Shown here piece by piece: positions 51,800-60,425 of a stretch of DNA of 64,000 nt. A program made the translations under genes and the position numbers. The notes beneath the pieces are model-generated. The model searched no databases. It was not told where the DNA came from and saw nothing but the letters and a program-made list of their open reading frames with translations. Numbering within the stretch: position 1 is the first letter of the stretch; each line of letters begins with the position of its first letter. The stretch is from contig CAZQXO010000003.1 in the NCBI GenBank assembly GCA_964597445.1, positions 1 through 64,000 of the forward strand. Direction: 5' to 3'. This DNA comes from UBA10649 sp964597445. GTDB lineage: Bacteria; Actinomycetota; Actinomycetes; S36-B12.

Positions 51800-52783
51800 A
51801 TGACCCACCCAGCACCCGACCGGCCGCAGGCCACGACGACGATCGTCGTGCCGGCCTCCGCGTCGATGGTGGCCCTCCTGGGTCCTGAGGACGCGCACCT
51901 GCGCTTGATCGAGGCCTCGTTCCCGAAGGCAGACATCCTGGCGCGCGGCAACGAGATCCGAGTTGCCGGTGACCCGGATGACGTCGCCATGATCGACACG
52001 CTCGTGGCCGAGATGCTCGCCGTGCTGCGCACGGGCCAGCCCCTCACGGTCGAGTCGGTGGAGCGCAGTGTCGGCCTGCTGCGTTCCGGCGCGCGGCCGT
52101 CCGAGGTGCTCACGGCGAACATCCTGAGCAACCGTGGCCGGACCATCCGCGCGAAGACCCTGAACCAGAAGCGTTACGTGGATGCCATCGACAACAACAC
52201 CATCGTGTTCGGAATCGGTCCTGCTGGCACGGGCAAGACCTATCTCGCGGTGGCGAAGGCCGTGCAGGCCCTCCAGGACAAGCGCGTCAACCGGATCGTT
52301 CTCACTCGCCCGGCGGTGGAGGCTGGCGAGCGACTCGGCTTCCTCCCCGGAACGCTGTCGGAGAAGATCGATCCCTACTTGCGGCCGCTCTACGACGCCC
52401 TGCACGACATGATCGACCCGGATTCGATCCCGCGTCTCATCACCAGTGGCACGATCGAGATCGCGCCGCTCGCCTACATGCGCGGTCGCACGCTCAACGA
52501 CTCCTTCATCATCCTCGACGAGGCTCAGAACACCTCGGCGGAGCAGATGAAGATGTTCCTGACCCGGCTGGGCTTCGGCTCCACGATCGTGGTCACGGGC
52601 GACATCACGCAGGTGGACCTCCCCGGGGGCACGACCAGCGGCCTGCGCGCGGTGACGGAGATCCTCCAGGACATCGACGATGTCGCGTTCTGCCGCCTCA
52701 CCTCGCACGACGTGGTGCGTCATCGGCTGGTGGGGCGCATCGTGGACGCGTACGAGCGCTACGACGCAGAGCGAGGTTTCTGA
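51800..52783 (+). CDS. phoH: PhoH-family ATPase
   Basis: A 327-residue P-loop protein of the PhoH/YbeZ type, linked to RNA handling together with YbeY. A short KH-like N-terminal region (LIEASFPKADILARGNEIRVAGD) precedes the ATPase with Walker A GPAGTGKT, Walker B FIILDEAQNTSAEQMKMFLTR and VVTGDITQVDLP. ATG 51800 is preferred over 51776 (overlapping the HIT stop) because GGAAGAG lies nine bases before it and the family N-terminus begins there. ybeY follows after two bases. Confidence 0.92.
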   Translation: MTHPAPDRPQATTTIVVPASASMVALLGPEDAHLRLIEASFPKADILARGNEIRVAGDPDDVAMIDTLVAEMLAVLRTGQPLTVESVERSVGLLRSGARPSEVLTANILSNRGRTIRAKTLNQKRYVDAIDNNTIVFGIGPAGTGKTYLAVAKAVQALQDKRVNRIVLTRPAVEAGERLGFLPGTLSEKIDPYLRPLYDALHDMIDPDSIPRLITSGTIEIAPLAYMRGRTLNDSFIILDEAQNTSAEQMKMFLTRLGFGSTIVVTGDITQVDLPGGTTSGLRAVTEILQDIDDVAFCRLTSHDVVRHRLVGRIVDAYERYDAERGF

Positions 52784-52785
52784 CC

Positions 52786-53262
52786 ATGGAGCGGCCTGCC
52801 AGTACCGACCATCCTGCGATCATGGTCATCAACGAGTCGGGAATCACCTGTGACGAGAGGAAGCTGACGGACATCGCCGCCTTCCTCATCCCGAGGCTGG
52901 GCCTGAGCCCGAGCTGCGTTCTCGGCATCACCCTCGTCGACCCGGTGCGGATGGAGCAGTTGCATGTCGAGTGGATGGATGAGCCCGGGCCGACGGACGT
53001 CCTCTCCTTCCCGATGGACGAGATCCGTCGCCCGGCCCCCGGTGGTGACTGTCCCCGCGGCACTCTCGGAGACATCGTGCTGTGCCCCGACTTCGTGCGT
53101 GCCCAGGCGGCGGAGCGCGGTCGCACGCTGGACGAGGAGCTGGTGTTCCTCACCACGCACGGCGTGCTTCATCTTCTGGGCTACGACCACGCGACCGAGG
53201 AGGACTACGCGGTGATGTTCGCCCTGCAGGACGATCTTCTGGCTGAGTGGGCCGCCTCATGA
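52786..53262 (+). CDS. ybeY: Endoribonuclease YbeY
   Basis: A 158-residue zinc metalloenzyme used in 16S rRNA 3' maturation and rRNA quality control. The zinc site is HGVLHLLGYDH (HxxxHxxxxxH). NESGITCDERKLTDIAAFL and TDVLSFPMDE are family segments. The in-frame ATG at 52822 would give a shorter protein; 52786 fits gene spacing. Overlaps the next gene by ATGA. Confidence 0.94.
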   Translation: MERPASTDHPAIMVINESGITCDERKLTDIAAFLIPRLGLSPSCVLGITLVDPVRMEQLHVEWMDEPGPTDVLSFPMDEIRRPAPGGDCPRGTLGDIVLCPDFVRAQAAERGRTLDEELVFLTTHGVLHLLGYDHATEEDYAVMFALQDDLLAEWAAS

Positions 53263-54584
53263 CCTCCGACGTCTGGCTCCTCCTGCTGGCACTCCTCCTG
53301 GTGCTCCTCGCCGGGCTCCTCTCCATGGCCGAGACGGCCATCGGTCGGGTGAGTCGCGGGGCGGTCGACGATCTTCGGCGTGAGGGCAACCGGAGGGCGG
53401 CGACGCTGAGTGCCGTCCTGGAGGACCGTCCCCGGCACGTCAACGTCCTGCTCTTCCTGTCGACGGTGGCGCGCGTGTCGGCCACGGTCGTCGTGGGATA
53501 CGTCAGCGTCGACGTCCTGGTCGTGCAGGGCGGGGGATCCCCCATCGTGGCCCTGCTCATCGCGATCGTCGTCATGGTCATCGCGGCGTACGTGATCGTG
53601 GGGGTCGCCGGCAGCACCCTGGGCCGGCAGCACTCCCTTGCCGTGTCTCTCGCCTTCGCCCGCACTGCCCAGATCCTGGCCGCGGTCCTGGGCCCTCTGG
53701 CCACCTTGCTGATCGTGCTGGGCAATGCCGTGACGCCCGGCAAGGGCTATCGCGAAGGACCTTTCGCGAGCCAGGCGGAACTGCGCGAGATGGTCGACCT
53801 TGCGGGCGCGGACGCTCTCATCGAGGACGACGAGCGGCAGATGATCCACTCGGTCTTCGAGCTGGGCGACACGTTCGCGCGCGAGGTGATGGTCCCTCGT
53901 ACGGAGATGGTCTTCATCGAGCGAACGAAGTCCCTGCGTCAGGCGCTGTCTCTCGGCCTTCGCTCAGGCTTCTCCCGGATCCCTGTGATCGGCGAGGGTG
54001 CAGACGACGTCGTCGGCATCGTCTACCTCAAGGACGTCGTGCGGCGCGTGTTCGAGCACCATGAGGCCGAGACGTCCGAGCGTGTGGAGAGCCTGATGCG
54101 GGCTCCCTACTTCGTCCCGGACAGCAAGCCAGCCGACGCCCTGCTGCGTGAGATGCAGGTGGCTCGCGTGCACCTCGCGGTCGTCATCGACGAGTACGGC
54201 GGCACAGCGGGCATCGTCACCATCGAGGACATCCTCGAGGAGATCGTGGGTGAGATCGCCGATGAGTACGACACGGCAGCTCCCGAGGTCATGCCCCTCG
54301 ACGGAGGCGCCTATCGCGTGATGGCCCGCATGCATGTCGACGACCTGGCCGAGCTGACCGGCATCGAGGTGGACTCCGAGGAGGAGGGGGTCGACACGGT
54401 TCTGGGTCTCGTGGCGAAGCGACTCGGTCGGGTGCCGATCCCGGGCGCCCAGGTGGAGGTCGACGGCTGGCAGCTGCGCGCCGAGCAGGGTGCTGGTCGG
54501 CGCAACCGGATCGGCAGCGTGCTCGTCGAGCCCCTCGTCACCACCGGTGCAGACGCAGACGAGGTCGAGGGCCACTCCGCGTGA
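53259..54584 (+). CDS. CNNM/CorC-family CBS-domain membrane protein
   Basis: A 441-residue protein. The N-terminal DUF21/CNNM membrane domain (about 1-175) has four hydrophobic segments, including LLSMAETAIGRVSRGAV. A CBS pair (about 195-320) contains VMVPRTEMVFIERTK, GFSRIPVIGE and DEYGGTAGIVTIEDILEEIVGEI. A C-terminal CorC/HlyC domain follows (about 340-425). Members handle magnesium or other divalent cations, and hemolysin is an old misnomer. Position ybeY-CNNM-era is conserved. Starts in the ybeY stop. Confidence 0.9.
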   Translation: MTSDVWLLLLALLLVLLAGLLSMAETAIGRVSRGAVDDLRREGNRRAATLSAVLEDRPRHVNVLLFLSTVARVSATVVVGYVSVDVLVVQGGGSPIVALLIAIVVMVIAAYVIVGVAGSTLGRQHSLAVSLAFARTAQILAAVLGPLATLLIVLGNAVTPGKGYREGPFASQAELREMVDLAGADALIEDDERQMIHSVFELGDTFAREVMVPRTEMVFIERTKSLRQALSLGLRSGFSRIPVIGEGADDVVGIVYLKDVVRRVFEHHEAETSERVESLMRAPYFVPDSKPADALLREMQVARVHLAVVIDEYGGTAGIVTIEDILEEIVGEIADEYDTAAPEVMPLDGGAYRVMARMHVDDLAELTGIEVDSEEEGVDTVLGLVAKRLGRVPIPGAQVEVDGWQLRAEQGAGRRNRIGSVLVEPLVTTGADADEVEGHSA

Positions 54585-55492
54585 GCGGCCAGACGCGCGC
54601 GGTGCTGGCGGTACTCGTCGCGGCAGCGCTCTTCGGCACATCGGCCACCACGCTCGCACTCCTCGCACCGGATGCGCCGGGACCCAGCGTGGCGGCGATG
54701 CGCCTCCTGGTGGGTGCGGCGGGCCTCGTGCTCGTCGTGGTCGCCCTGCGTGGCGGGGGGAGCGAGCTTCTCGCTCTCTGGCGCCTGCCCGTCGTCTGGT
54801 TGATGGGTGCGGCGGTGGCGGGGTATCAGGCCCTGTTCTTCATGGGCGCCGTGCGGGCGGGGGTGGCGGTGGGGACTCTCGTCTCGCTCGCGGTCGCACC
54901 GTTCCTCGCGGGCGTCCTGGGGTGGGTCCTTCGGGAGGGGCCGCCGGGCTGGACGTGGGTCGTGTCGACGGTGATCGCCGTGGCGGGTGTCGTCCTCCTC
55001 GTCTCGAGCAACCTCGACGTCGAGGAGCCGATCGGAATGCTCTTCGCCCTGGGCGCTGGCGCCTGCTACGCGGTGTACACGGTGATCGGCGTGCGGCTGG
55101 CGCGGGTCGGCCGCTCTCCGAGCGCCGTGCTGGCGGCCTCCTTCAGCATCGGTGCGCTGTTCCTCCTTCCTGCGGCCATCACGTCGACATGGTGGCTGTC
55201 GTGGGATGGAGTCATGGCGGTCCTGTGGCTGGGCCTCGTGGCGACGACCGGTGCCTACCTGCTCTTCGGAATGGGCCTGAAGCGCCTTCAGCCCGGCCAC
55301 ATCGCGACCCTCAATCTGTTCGAGCCGGTGGTGGCGACGATCCTGGGTGTCGTCGTGCTGGGGGAGCAGCTGGGCATGGCAGGCTGGAGTGGCACGATCC
55401 TCGTCCTTGCCGCCCTCGCGCTCCTCGGCATCGCCGACCGGCACACGCCGCGAAGCACCGAGCCGACCTTGGTACGGGAGCCCTCTCCATGA
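54581..55492 (+). CDS. EamA/DMT-superfamily transporter
   Basis: A 303-residue protein with ten predicted helices in two EamA repeats. The N-terminal half has ALFGTSATTLALL, and the second half has GAYLLFGMGLKRLQPGHIATLNLFEPVVATILGVVVLGEQL, typical of DMT exporters. Substrate unknown. It sits between the CNNM gene and era, overlapping both by four bases. It is only distantly like the other EamA protein of this window (30379-31257). Confidence 0.87.
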   Translation: MSGQTRAVLAVLVAAALFGTSATTLALLAPDAPGPSVAAMRLLVGAAGLVLVVVALRGGGSELLALWRLPVVWLMGAAVAGYQALFFMGAVRAGVAVGTLVSLAVAPFLAGVLGWVLREGPPGWTWVVSTVIAVAGVVLLVSSNLDVEEPIGMLFALGAGACYAVYTVIGVRLARVGRSPSAVLAASFSIGALFLLPAAITSTWWLSWDGVMAVLWLGLVATTGAYLLFGMGLKRLQPGHIATLNLFEPVVATILGVVVLGEQLGMAGWSGTILVLAALALLGIADRHTPRSTEPTLVREPSP

Positions 55493-56430
55493 CCCACGAC
55501 GCCGCCGATGCGGGCGCCGCGTTTCGCAGTGGCTTTGCCTGCCTCGTGGGTCGCCCCAATGCCGGAAAGTCGACGCTCACCAACGCCATGGTGGGCCGCA
55601 AGGTCGCGATCACATCGGATCGACCACAGACCACGAGGCGGGTCCTGCGCGGGATCGTCAATCGTCCTGACGGGCAGCTCGTGCTCGTCGACACCCCGGG
55701 TCTCCATCGGCCCCGCACCCTGCTGGGAGAGCGTCTGAACGATCAGGTCCGTGAGACATGGTCCAGTGTCGATGTCGTCGGCCTGTGCATTCCGGCCGAT
55801 CAGTCGGTGGGTCCGGGTGATCGCTTCATCGCAGGCGAGCTCGCGGGCATGCGCCACCGGCCGGTGGTGGCGATCGTGACGAAGACGGATGCCGTCAGCC
55901 GGGAGACGGTCGCGGAGCGCCTGATGGAGGTCACTGAACTGGGTCAGGCGACGGGTCTGGAGTGGGCCGAGATCGTCCCCGTGTCCGCGCGAGTCGGTCA
56001 GAACGTGGGCGTGCTCATCGAGCGGCTGATCGCCCATCTGCCGGAGGGTCCCGTGCTCTTTCCCGATGGGGAGGACGATGCGGTGACCGACGAGATCGCG
56101 ATCGCAGAGTTGATCCGCGAGGCCGCCCTGGAGGGAGTCCAGGATGAGCTTCCGCACTCGATCGCCGTGGTGGTCGAGGAGATTGAGCCCCGTGAGGATC
56201 GGCCGGCTGATCGGCCGCTGACCGACGTGCGAGCGAACCTCTTCGTGGAGCGCGAGACGCAGAAGGCGATCGTGATCGGCAAGGGGGGTGCCCGCCTCAA
56301 GCAGGTCGGCACTCGTGCCCGACGGGAGATCGAGGCACTCCTCGGCACTCCGGTCTATCTGGACATCCGGGTCAAGGTCGCCAAGGACTGGCAGAAGGAC
56401 CCCAAGCAACTGCGGCGCCTGGGCTTCTGA
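55489..56430 (+). CDS. era: GTPase Era
   Basis: A 313-residue GTPase for 30S subunit maturation. G1 is GRPNAGKST, G3 DTPGLH and G4 TKTD, with the KH domain (about 205-300) containing VERETQKAIVIGKGGARLKQVG. The frame extends far upstream, but ATG 55489 gives the family N-terminus and overlaps the preceding stop by four bases. The C-terminus VKVAKDWQKDPKQLRRLGF is a perfect Era ending. Confidence 0.96.
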   Translation: MTHDAADAGAAFRSGFACLVGRPNAGKSTLTNAMVGRKVAITSDRPQTTRRVLRGIVNRPDGQLVLVDTPGLHRPRTLLGERLNDQVRETWSSVDVVGLCIPADQSVGPGDRFIAGELAGMRHRPVVAIVTKTDAVSRETVAERLMEVTELGQATGLEWAEIVPVSARVGQNVGVLIERLIAHLPEGPVLFPDGEDDAVTDEIAIAELIREAALEGVQDELPHSIAVVVEEIEPREDRPADRPLTDVRANLFVERETQKAIVIGKGGARLKQVGTRARREIEALLGTPVYLDIRVKVAKDWQKDPKQLRRLGF

Positions 56431-56454
56431 TCACCCTCCGCGCGAGGTGCCCGG

Positions 56455-57651
56455 TCAGCGCGTGACCGACGGATGCAGTTCGTATCGGTGTCCGTACGCG
56501 TCGGACACGGCGATGACGATGGCGGCCATCGGGATGCCGATGATGGCTCCGATCGGGCCGAAGAGCGCAGCACCGATGAAGACGGACGCGAGGGCGACGC
56601 CGGAGTTGATGTCCATGGTGCGGGTGGATATGCGCGGTGTGAGGACGTAGTTCTCGATCTGCTGGTAGACCGTGGCGAACAGGACGATCCACAGGATGTC
56701 GAGCGGGTCGTCGAAGGCTGCGAACAGGGCCGGCAGGGCCACGCCGATGTAGGTGCCGATCGTGGGAATGAACTGACTGACGACTCCGGCGAAGATGCCC
56801 ATCGGGAGCCAGTAGGGGATGTCGATCAGGGCGAAGAACAGGGAGTGGAAGAAGGCGGAGATCGATGCGAGCGCAAGCCGGGAGATGACGAATCCGCCGG
56901 CCTTCTGTACGGAGATGTCCCACACGTTGATGAAGACGATCTGGCGGCTCGGCTTGAGCCAGGAGGCGATCCAGCGCTTGATCCGCGGAGCGTCAGCGGA
57001 GAAGTAGAACGAGAACACGATGATCGTGACCAGGTCGAACACGGCGCCGACGACGCTGGTGAACACTCCGAGCACCCCACCGGCAAGGTAGGAGGCGATC
57101 TCGGTGATCTGCTGCGAGGTGAGGTTGAGCCCCTGGGTCAGTTGCGTGGGATCGATCTGCGCGTCGAAGGTCGAGTTCGCCCAGGCCGTGATGTCCAGCG
57201 CCAGTGCCGGGACTGCGAGGACGAGCTCCGTGACCTGCTGAGCCAGGATGCTTCCGAAGAGGGCGATGAAGATGGCGATCAGCACGAAGGACGACACGGC
57301 CACGATGGCCGTGGCCACGCCACGGCGCATGCCCCGATTCGTGAGTCCGCTCACGAGGGGATCGACGGAGATGGCGATCAACCATGCCAGCAGCAGGTTG
57401 AACAGGAACCCACCCAGCGCCCCCCAGGTGTAGGCGATCACCTGGAGCGCGAGGATCGCGATGACGACCATGACCAGGGTCTTGCGCAGGAACCGGGAGT
57501 CCGCTGCAACGAGGACGGGGGCGGCTGGCTCGTCAGGCGAGCCTGTGGGGGGTTCCGTCGGACGCGACTCCGGGGCTGGCTCCGTCGCCGGCAGCGTCAC
57601 AGGGGCCTCGGCGCGCGTCGAATCCGAGTTGCTCGGATCCTCCTGCTCCAT
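56455..57651 (-). CDS. AI-2E-family (UPF0118) transporter
   Basis: A 398-residue membrane protein. The first 55 residues are acidic and Pro-rich, then about eight helices follow. It has WLIAISVDPLVSGLTNRGMRRGVATAIV, GVFTSVVGAVFDLVTIIVFSFYFSAD, and the C-terminal ISTRTMDINSGVALASVFIGAALFGPIGAIIGIPMAA, diagnostic of the family. Members are proposed quorum-signal exporters or sodium/proton antiporters. ATG 57651 is seven bases after TAGATT on the minus strand. It is convergent with era and divergent from recO by only 15 bases. Confidence 0.88.
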   Translation of the reverse strand: MEQEDPSNSDSTRAEAPVTLPATEPAPESRPTEPPTGSPDEPAAPVLVAADSRFLRKTLVMVVIAILALQVIAYTWGALGGFLFNLLLAWLIAISVDPLVSGLTNRGMRRGVATAIVAVSSFVLIAIFIALFGSILAQQVTELVLAVPALALDITAWANSTFDAQIDPTQLTQGLNLTSQQITEIASYLAGGVLGVFTSVVGAVFDLVTIIVFSFYFSADAPRIKRWIASWLKPSRQIVFINVWDISVQKAGGFVISRLALASISAFFHSLFFALIDIPYWLPMGIFAGVVSQFIPTIGTYIGVALPALFAAFDDPLDILWIVLFATVYQQIENYVLTPRISTRTMDINSGVALASVFIGAALFGPIGAIIGIPMAAIVIAVSDAYGHRYELHPSVTR

Positions 57652-57654
57652 GCG

Positions 57655-57664
57655 TAAGAATCTA
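57655..57664. promoter_or_regulatory. Overlapping divergent -10 boxes of the AI-2E gene and recO
   Basis: TAGATT on the minus strand (57664 to 57659) and TAAGAA on the plus strand (57655-57660) share two base pairs. They lie seven and six bases before the two start codons, which are only 15 bases apart. Only one polymerase could occupy this site. Confidence 0.5.
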
Positions 57665-57666
57665 GC

Positions 57667-58452
57667 GTGCCGGTGTACCGCGATGAAGCGATAGTGCTGC
57701 GCACCCAGAAGCTCGGTGAGGCGGATCGCATCGTCACCCTCCTCACCCGCCAGCATGGGCGCGTGCGCGGTGTCGCGCGCGGTGTCCGCAAGACCACGAG
57801 CCGCATCGGGGCCCGACTCGAACCCTTCACGCACGTCGACGTCCAGCTGTACGAGGGAAGGTCGCTGGACACGGTCAACCAGGTGGAGGCGATCGAGGCC
57901 CATGGTCCCCGACTGTCCGTCGACTACGCCCGCTACACGGCCGGTACGGCGATGCTCGAGACCGCGGAACGCCTCACGCCCGAGGAGCGGGAACCGGCGC
58001 TCCCTCAGTACGTCCTGCTGGTCGCGGGCCTCCGGGCCCTCGTGGCGGCCGACCACGACTCCGATCTGATCCTCGACTCGTACCTCCTCCGGTCCCTGTC
58101 GATCGCCGGGTGGTCGCCGTCGTTCGCGGACTGCGCCCGGTGCGGGCTCGGTGGCCCGCATCGCGCCTTCTCGATTCCGGCCGGTGGGATGGTGTGCCCG
58201 GCATGCCGGCCCCCGGGATCCGCGGCGCCCTCGGAGGCGACCGTGACGCTGCTCGGCGCCCTCCTGAGTGGCGACTGGGACACCGCCGATGCCAGCGAGG
58301 CCAGGGACCGCCGGGAGGCGAGCGGCCTGATCGCCGCGTTCCTGCAGTGGCATGTGGAGCGCGGACTCAGGTCGCTGCCGCTGGTGGAGCGGGGACGCCG
58401 GACACCGTTGGGAGCGGTGGACCCGGAAGGATGGCCTCATGGCTCGTCGTAA
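57667..58452 (+). CDS. recO: DNA repair protein RecO
   Basis: A 261-residue protein that helps RecR load RecA on SSB-coated DNA. The OB fold begins VYRDEAIVLRTQKLGEADRIVTLLTR. A zinc group CARCGLGG and CPACR lies near 155-180. The central helical domain is as usual. GTG 57667 follows TAAGAA after six bases. It overlaps uppS by 14 bases. Confidence 0.95.
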   Translation: MPVYRDEAIVLRTQKLGEADRIVTLLTRQHGRVRGVARGVRKTTSRIGARLEPFTHVDVQLYEGRSLDTVNQVEAIEAHGPRLSVDYARYTAGTAMLETAERLTPEEREPALPQYVLLVAGLRALVAADHDSDLILDSYLLRSLSIAGWSPSFADCARCGLGGPHRAFSIPAGGMVCPACRPPGSAAPSEATVTLLGALLSGDWDTADASEARDRREASGLIAAFLQWHVERGLRSLPLVERGRRTPLGAVDPEGWPHGSS

Positions 58453-59227
58453 GGCCGTCCGGCCACCATCTCCGCATCCCAGCGGGGCGACACCCCCGAC
58501 AATCCCTGCCGACCTCGTCCCGCGTCACGTCGCGGTGGTGATGGACGGCAACGGCCGGTGGGCCAAGGAACGGGGCCTGCCCCGCACGGCCGGCCACGAG
58601 GCCGGTGAAGCCAGCCTCTTCGACTGCGTCGAGGGCGCCCTGGAGCTGGGCATCGAGTGGCTCAGCGCCTACGCCTTCTCGACGGAGAACTGGAAGCGCT
58701 CGCCGGACGAGGTCCGATTCCTGATGGGCTTCAACCGAGACGTGATCCGGCGTCGCCGCGATGAGATGAACGAGCTCGGGGTGCGGGTCCGATGGGCCGG
58801 GCGCCGACCGAAGCTCTGGCGGAGCGTCATCTCCGAGCTGGAGGAGGCGGAGGAGCTGACCCAGGGGAATCGTCGCCTGACGCTGACGATGTGCGTCAAC
58901 TACGGGGGTCGTGCGGAGATCGCGGACGCGGCGGCTGCCATCGCCCGCGAGGTCCAGGCCGGACGACTGGACCCCAGTCGCGTCGACGAGCGCACCGTGG
59001 CCAGGTTCCTCGACGAACCGGACATGCCGGACGTCGACCTGTTCGTGAGGTCGTCGGGGGAGCAGCGGACCAGCAACTTCCTGATCTGGCAGTCGGCCTA
59101 CGCGGAGATGGTCTTCCTCGACACCCTCTGGCCGGACTTCGACCGCCGGCACCTGTGGCACGCCTGCGAGATCTACGCGTCCCGAGACCGCCGCTACGGT
59201 GGCGCCATCCCGAATCCCCCGGCCTGA
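58439..59227 (+). CDS. uppS: Isoprenyl transferase (undecaprenyl diphosphate synthase type)
   Basis: A 262-residue cis-prenyltransferase that makes the C50-C55 lipid carrier for wall synthesis. The catalytic motif is VMDGNGRWAKERG, with FSTENWKRSPDEV, VNYGGRAEI and RSSGEQRTSNFLIWQSAYAE present. ATG 58439 has GGAAGG eight bases upstream and lies inside recO. Its TGA stop abuts the TCA of the convergent zur, giving the palindrome TGATCA. Confidence 0.95.
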   Translation: MARRKAVRPPSPHPSGATPPTIPADLVPRHVAVVMDGNGRWAKERGLPRTAGHEAGEASLFDCVEGALELGIEWLSAYAFSTENWKRSPDEVRFLMGFNRDVIRRRRDEMNELGVRVRWAGRRPKLWRSVISELEEAEELTQGNRRLTLTMCVNYGGRAEIADAAAAIAREVQAGRLDPSRVDERTVARFLDEPDMPDVDLFVRSSGEQRTSNFLIWQSAYAEMVFLDTLWPDFDRRHLWHACEIYASRDRRYGGAIPNPPA

Positions 59228-59641
59228 TCAGGCGCGGGCCGAGCACTCGGCACACAGGCCGAAGAGCTCGAGGGTGTGGTTCACCTCGGTGAACCCGTTC
59301 TCCTGGGCGACGGAGTCGGCCCACCGCTCGACGGCCGGGCCGGCCACCTCGACGGTGCGGCCGCAGGTGCGGCACACGAGATGGTGGTGGTGGGTTCCGC
59401 TGCACTTGCGATAGACGCTCTCGCCGTCCTCCCTGACGATGACATCCACCTCACGTGCAGCGGCGAGCGCTGTCAGCGTGCGGTACACCGTCGAGAGACC
59501 GATGTTCTCTCCCTTGTGGCGCAGGTAGTCGTGGAGCTCCTGGCTCGATCGGAAGTCATCGACCTCGTCGAGTGCGACGATGACGGCCGAGCGCTGCCGT
59601 GTCGACCGCACCCCGATTCCACTCGTGATGTCAGAAGCCAC
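59228..59641 (-). CDS. zur: Zinc uptake regulator Zur (Fur family)
   Basis: A 137-residue Fur-family repressor. The winged helix reads GVRSTRQRSAVIVALDEVDDFRSSQELHDYLRHKGENIGLSTVYRTL, very like actinobacterial Zur. Metal sites are the HHHHLVCRTCG group and the C-terminal CAEC, forming the structural zinc. GTG 59641 is chosen since GGGAG lies five bases before it; ATG 59671 would overlap znuC more. It is the last gene of znuABC-zur, so it probably represses its own operon when zinc is plentiful. Confidence 0.92.
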   Translation of the reverse strand: MASDITSGIGVRSTRQRSAVIVALDEVDDFRSSQELHDYLRHKGENIGLSTVYRTLTALAAAREVDVIVREDGESVYRKCSGTHHHHLVCRTCGRTVEVAGPAVERWADSVAQENGFTEVNHTLELFGLCAECSARA

Positions 59642-60425
59642 GGTCGCTCCCGGGGTCGTGCGGATGGTCATGGTGCTCCGTTGGGAACAGCGGGGTCGCA
59701 TCATCACGTGCGTGCAGCGCGCCGAGGCCGTAGGCCTCGGCGAGGTTGGCGGATGTCAGGACCTCCGCGGGAGGCCCGGACGCGATGACCCGTCCGCCGG
59801 TGAGGATCACGTGGTCGGCGGCCCGGGCCTCCTCGAGATCGTGCGTGGTGAGGATGACCGAGCATCCGCGGGTCGGCTCGTCGTGGATGATGGAGTCGAT
59901 CGTCTTGGCCGAGGTGATGTCGAGGCCGGTCAGCGGTTCGTCGAGGAGCAGCAGGCTGTGGTCCTGGGCGATTCCCTGGGCGACGTAGACGCGCTGCCGC
60001 TGCCCGCCTGAGAGCTCGGTCAGGTGACGTGAGGCGAGGTGGGAGATGTCGAGGCGCTCCATGGCCTCGCGCACCCGTTCCCGGTCCTGGGTGGATGGAC
60101 GGCGCAGGAATCCGAGCGACGGGTACCGGCCCATGGCGACAGCCTCGGCGACGGTGAGGGGCGTGCCCGCGGGCACCGTCGTGTACTGCAGCACATAGGC
60201 GATCTGGGGCTGGCTCTGGACGGGAGTGGCGCCGAGGACGCTCAGGGCTCCGCTCGAGATGGGCAGAAGTCCCGCGATGGCATGCAGGAGAGTCGACTTG
60301 CCCGATCCGTTCGGGCCGATGATGGCCGTGATGGCACCGTGCGGCACGGTGAAGTCCGACTCACGAAGCGCAACACGATCCCCTCGGGACACGATGACGT
60401 GGCGACCGCTGACGACATCAGCCAT
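59631..60425 (-). CDS. znuC: Zinc ABC transporter ATP-binding protein
   Basis: A 264-residue ABC ATPase. Walker A is GPNGSGKST, signature LSGGQRQR, Walker B LLLLDEPLTGLD and the H-loop THD. The C-terminal tail TEHHDHPHDPGSDRG is His/Asp-rich, as in several zinc or manganese ATPases. Overlaps znuB by eight bases and zur by about eleven. Confidence 0.92.
   Translation of the reverse strand: MADVVSGRHVIVSRGDRVALRESDFTVPHGAITAIIGPNGSGKSTLLHAIAGLLPISSGALSVLGATPVQSQPQIAYVLQYTTVPAGTPLTVAEAVAMGRYPSLGFLRRPSTQDRERVREAMERLDISHLASRHLTELSGGQRQRVYVAQGIAQDHSLLLLDEPLTGLDITSAKTIDSIIHDEPTRGCSVILTTHDLEEARAADHVILTGGRVIASGPPAEVLTSANLAEAYGLGALHARDDATPLFPTEHHDHPHDPGSDRGF

Noticed and set aside
54490..55488. Upstream extension of the era frame
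   Set aside because: It overlaps the EamA gene completely in another frame; Era's normal N-terminus begins at 55489.
57652..58440. N-terminal extension of the AI-2E permease frame across recO
   Set aside because: Antisense of recO; the permease start at 57651 is supported by TAGATT seven bases before it.
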